Shown: piece after piece, positions 14,013-16,676 of the stretch
How positions within the stretch are numbered: the stretch's first letter is position 1
Layout: each line of letters begins with the position of its first letter
Assembly (NCBI GenBank): GCA_902801585.1
Contig: CADCIU010000056.1
Coordinates: 1 to 16,676, forward strand
From: an uncultured Lachnospiraceae bacterium
Lineage (GTDB): Bacteria > Bacillota_A > Clostridia > Lachnospirales > Lachnospiraceae
Direction: 5' to 3'
DNA length: 16,676 nt
Notes under the pieces: generated by a model
Told to the model about the DNA's origin: nothing
The model's database searches: none
The model's input: only the letters and a program-made list of their open reading frames with translations
Program-made: the position numbers and the translations under genes

Positions 14013-16193
14013 ATGGGTTGGTTTGACGAACAGATAGAAGATCGAAAGAAACAGGAGCGCAGGATGCTGACCGACTCCTATGAGCGGCTGCAGCTGACTG
14101 TGACCGGCCGAAAGTCGAGTGAGAGCTTTGCGGAAGGCGCCGATGTCAACGACGCGTTGGAAGCACTGCAGAAATGCTTTGACATCCGGGAGCATGAGAT
14201 TCCGCCAAGGCTAAAGACTCTGGAAGAAAAGATGGATTACCTGCTGTCAGCGTCGGACATCATGTACCGCAGGGTGACATTGGAGCCGGGGTGGCACAGG
14301 GATGCCATGGGCGTCCTGGTCACGAATCTGAAGGACAGCGGGGCTGTGATCACGGTCATGCGCAACAGCGCGGGCGTCTATACATACCGCGACCCGCTGA
14401 GCGGCAGAATGATCCGGGTGAACCGGCAGGAGGAGCAGAAGATCGGACAGGAAGCGTATTGCTTTTATCGTCCGCTCCCTCTGCGGAAGATCACATTTAA
14501 GGACCTTCTGCAGTATATGTTTGACACGATCCGCCCTTCGGATCTGGGATCGTTTGCGCTGGCTTCGCTTGCGATCGTACTGGTGGGCATGCTCATCCCC
14601 AAACTCAACCACATTTTGATGGAAGAGGTGGTCACTTCCGGCAGTTATCAGCTGCTGGCAGCTGTGGTGTCATTCATGTTCTTTGCCACCTTGGGAAGTT
14701 TTCTTCTTTCTATTATAAAGCAGCTGGTCCTGCAGCGGATCCAGGTCAAACTGAGTGTGAATGTGCAGGCGGCATCGATGATGCGAGTCCTGTCGCTGCC
14801 GGCAGATTTCTTCAAATCCTACAGTTCCGGACAGCTCAGCTCGTATCTGGGGTATATGAATTCGCTGTGCAGTACGCTGGTCAACTCCATTTTCTCGACG
14901 GGTATCACAGGCATTTTTTCGCTGGTGTACCTGACACAGATCTTCTCGTATGCGAAGTCACTGGTGATCCCGTCGCTGGTGGTCACTATTTTGACACTGG
15001 CGATCAGTATTGCGGCCAATATGGCGCAGGCATCGATCAACAAGGAGCTGATGGACCTGCAAGCCAAGGAGAAGGGACTCACCTATGCGCTGATCAACGG
15101 CATTGAGAAGATCCGGCTTTCCGGCGCGGAGAACCGGGTGTTCGCCAAGTGGATCGACCTGTACACGCGGGGCGCAGACCTCAAGTTTAATCCGCCGACG
15201 CTGGTGAAAATGCAGAGAGTGTTCACTACGGCCATCACGCTGGCAGGAACGATCGTGATGTATTATATTGCAGTGAAAACTAAAGTTTCGGTCGCAGATT
15301 ACTATGCCTTCAACTCAGCATACGCTTACATCAGCAGTGCTCTTGCAGCGATCTCGTCGGTGGCAATGACCGCGGCGACCATAAAGCCCAGTGTGGACCT
15401 GATCAAGCCTCTGATGGACGCTGAGCCGGAGAAACACACAGGACGCGAATCGGTCGCATCGATCACCGGAAACCTGGAACTGTCGCGTGTGACGTTCCGC
15501 TATGAGAAAGAGGGGCGCAAGATCCTCGACGACCTGAGCCTGAAGATCCCTGCCAGACAGTACGTCGCGATCGTGGGCAAGACGGGATGCGGCAAGTCCA
15601 CGCTGCTTCGCCTGCTGCTCGGGTTTGAAAAGCCGGAGACGGGCGCGATCTTCTACGACAGAAAGGATATACAGACGCTGGATCTTGGCTCTCTGCGCAA
15701 GTGCATAGGTACTGTTTTGCAGGAGGGCGACCTGTTCGGCGGCAGTATTTTCGAGAACATCACGATATCGGCGCCGAATCTCGGGCTCAAGGAAGCCTGG
15801 GAGGCGGCAGAGATCGCGGGGATCGCGGATGATATCCGAGCCATGCCGATGGGAATGAGCACAGTGCTGCAGGAAGGCGGCGGCGGAATATCCGGCGGGC
15901 AGAAGCAGAGGATCATGATCGCGAGGGCTGTGGCGCCCAAGCCAAAGCTCCTTCTGCTTGACGAGGCGACATCGGCACTGGATAATATTACGCAGAAACA
16001 GGTATCGGACGCCCTGGACAGAATGAAGTGCACCAGGATCGTGATCGCGCACCGTCTCTCGACGATCCGTCACTGTGACAGGATCCTTGTCATGGACGGC
16101 GGCAAGATCGTCGAGGACGGCAAGTATGAAGCGCTGATCAAAAAGGGCGGCGTATTCGCGGAGCTGGTCGAGAGACAGCGTCTGGATAAGTAA
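14013..16193 (+). CDS. NHLM-type ABC exporter, second subunit without peptidase
   Basis: A 726-residue ABC protein. The first 170 residues are soluble and contain YRRVTLEPGWHRDAMGVLV, the conserved N-terminal block of the NHLM second ATPase (TIGR03797, from memory). No C39 Cys/His/Asp triad is present. The membrane domain is at about 180-460 and the ATPase at about 480-726, with Walker A GKTGCGKST (522-530), signature ISGGQ (626-630), Walker B LLLLDE (646-651) and H-loop His680. It should form a heterodimer with the C39-ABC protein. Both ATP sites look complete, so neither subunit appears degenerate. GGAGG at 14003-14007 supports the start. The gap of 85 bases holds a stem-loop. Confidence 0.9.
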   Translation: MGWFDEQIEDRKKQERRMLTDSYERLQLTVTGRKSSESFAEGADVNDALEALQKCFDIREHEIPPRLKTLEEKMDYLLSASDIMYRRVTLEPGWHRDAMGVLVTNLKDSGAVITVMRNSAGVYTYRDPLSGRMIRVNRQEEQKIGQEAYCFYRPLPLRKITFKDLLQYMFDTIRPSDLGSFALASLAIVLVGMLIPKLNHILMEEVVTSGSYQLLAAVVSFMFFATLGSFLLSIIKQLVLQRIQVKLSVNVQAASMMRVLSLPADFFKSYSSGQLSSYLGYMNSLCSTLVNSIFSTGITGIFSLVYLTQIFSYAKSLVIPSLVVTILTLAISIAANMAQASINKELMDLQAKEKGLTYALINGIEKIRLSGAENRVFAKWIDLYTRGADLKFNPPTLVKMQRVFTTAITLAGTIVMYYIAVKTKVSVADYYAFNSAYAYISSALAAISSVAMTAATIKPSVDLIKPLMDAEPEKHTGRESVASITGNLELSRVTFRYEKEGRKILDDLSLKIPARQYVAIVGKTGCGKSTLLRLLLGFEKPETGAIFYDRKDIQTLDLGSLRKCIGTVLQEGDLFGGSIFENITISAPNLGLKEAWEAAEIAGIADDIRAMPMGMSTVLQEGGGGISGGQKQRIMIARAVAPKPKLLLLDEATSALDNITQKQVSDALDRMKCTRIVIAHRLSTIRHCDRILVMDGGKIVEDGKYEALIKKGGVFAELVERQRLDK

Positions 16194-16198
16194 CGACA

Positions 16199-16203
16199 GG
16201 AGT
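16199..16203 (+). promoter_or_regulatory. Ribosome binding site for a GTG start
   Basis: AGGAG lies 7 bases before the GTG at 16211. The ATG at 16209 is in another frame and meets a stop after five codons. This makes GTG the likely start of the last gene. Confidence 0.6.
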
Positions 16204-16210
16204 TTAGATG

Positions 16211-16676
16211 TGGAAAAGGTTTTGAGATGGGCGATGCCCGCAGTGCAGACAGTTGTATCGGCAGTGCTGTTGTTCCTGCTGATCAGCAGCAGGCTTCTTC
16301 CCGGAAAGTATATGGGTATAGCAGCAGCTGCTGTGGCGGTCCTGCTGCTCATCACGATTTTGTTTGCGCGCAGTAAGAGCGGCGCATCCAGGTCATTGGG
16401 CAATATTTTGGCGATCTTCATGAGCGGCATGCTCCTGTTCGCCGTTGTCTATGTGAGGCACATCATGCGCACGCTGGATCAGATCGCAGGGGCGGATCTG
16501 GTCCAGACAAACAGTCTGGTCGTGCTGGTGCCGAACGGGAGCGAGGCAAATGAGGCGGCAGATACCGCGGGATATAAATTCGGTGTGTATGAGGGCACGG
16601 ATCAGACACTGCTGGATGAGACTTCCGAGGCGATCAAGGCCGAGAACGGGGATGACAAGCTCAGCAGTCAGAGTTA
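16211..16676 (+). CDS. LCP (LytR-CpsA-Psr) family protein, N-terminal part
   Basis: Open from the GTG at 16211 to the window end, 155 codons with no stop, so the gene is cut. The product has three hydrophobic segments (about 10-28, 34-53 and 64-82) and then an extracytoplasmic domain starting near residue 85 with NSLVVLVPNG and GYKFGVYEG. That three-helix layout followed by a short periplasmic-binding-like block is the N-terminus of clostridial LCP proteins, which attach glycopolymers to the cell wall; the catalytic LCP domain would lie beyond the window. It follows the NHLM ABC gene by 17 bases, so it may be the last or a continuing part of the operon. The family call rests on the N-terminal pattern alone. 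Confidence 0.65.

Noticed and set aside
15315..16430. Long minus-strand ORF opposite the second NHLM ABC gene
   Set aside because: It overlaps clear Walker and signature motifs on the + strand and spans an intergenic junction; no recognisable domain.

Overview
The window looks like chromosomal DNA of a Gram-positive Clostridia bacterium, probably a Lachnospiraceae-type gut anaerobe. This is inferred from the protein families (clostripain-like lipoprotein, SpoIIE-type phosphatases, LCP protein), strong GGAGG-type ribosome binding sites, fairly GC-rich coding DNA and the absence of any outer-membrane component. Every gene I can support lies on the + strand.

Region 1 (1-2846) is a probable two-gene unit: a secreted lipoprotein of the clostripain (C11) protease family and a small nitroreductase. 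An extended -10 promoter lies just upstream. Region 2 (2847-3970) is a gene-free stretch of about 1.1 kb packed with repeats. It holds several copies of a palindromic element with core GGGGACGGTTCT (one works as a terminator), a second terminator, an eight-copy tandem array with a 74-75 bp period whose units can each fold into a hairpin, a further 10-bp inverted repeat, and then an extended -10 promoter with a 5' leader hairpin.

Region 3 (3971-16193) is a probable operon. In order it encodes a CHASE2 sensor fused to a SpoIIE-type PP2C phosphatase, a small S24/S26 peptidase with a Ser/His dyad, an ABC exporter, a dCache-HAMP sensor fused to a second SpoIIE phosphatase, a PPP-family metallophosphatase, a very short HlyD-like membrane protein, a peptidase (C39)-ABC exporter and a second ABC exporter with a peptidase-less N-terminal domain. 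The last three match the family pattern called the NHLM bacteriocin export system (secretion protein, peptidase/ATPase and ATPase). At the right edge an LCP (LytR-CpsA-Psr) family gene starts at a GTG codon and is cut by the window end.

My reading is that region 3 is an export machine for a leader-bearing peptide, physically joined to two environmental sensors whose output is serine/threonine dephosphorylation, as in partner-switching regulation. The dCache domain carries residues resembling the conserved amino-acid-binding motif. No precursor peptide, tailoring enzyme, STAS protein or anti-sigma kinase is visible in this window, so cargo and phosphatase targets must be encoded elsewhere. The export families are recognised with good confidence; the joint sensing-and-secretion role is inference.
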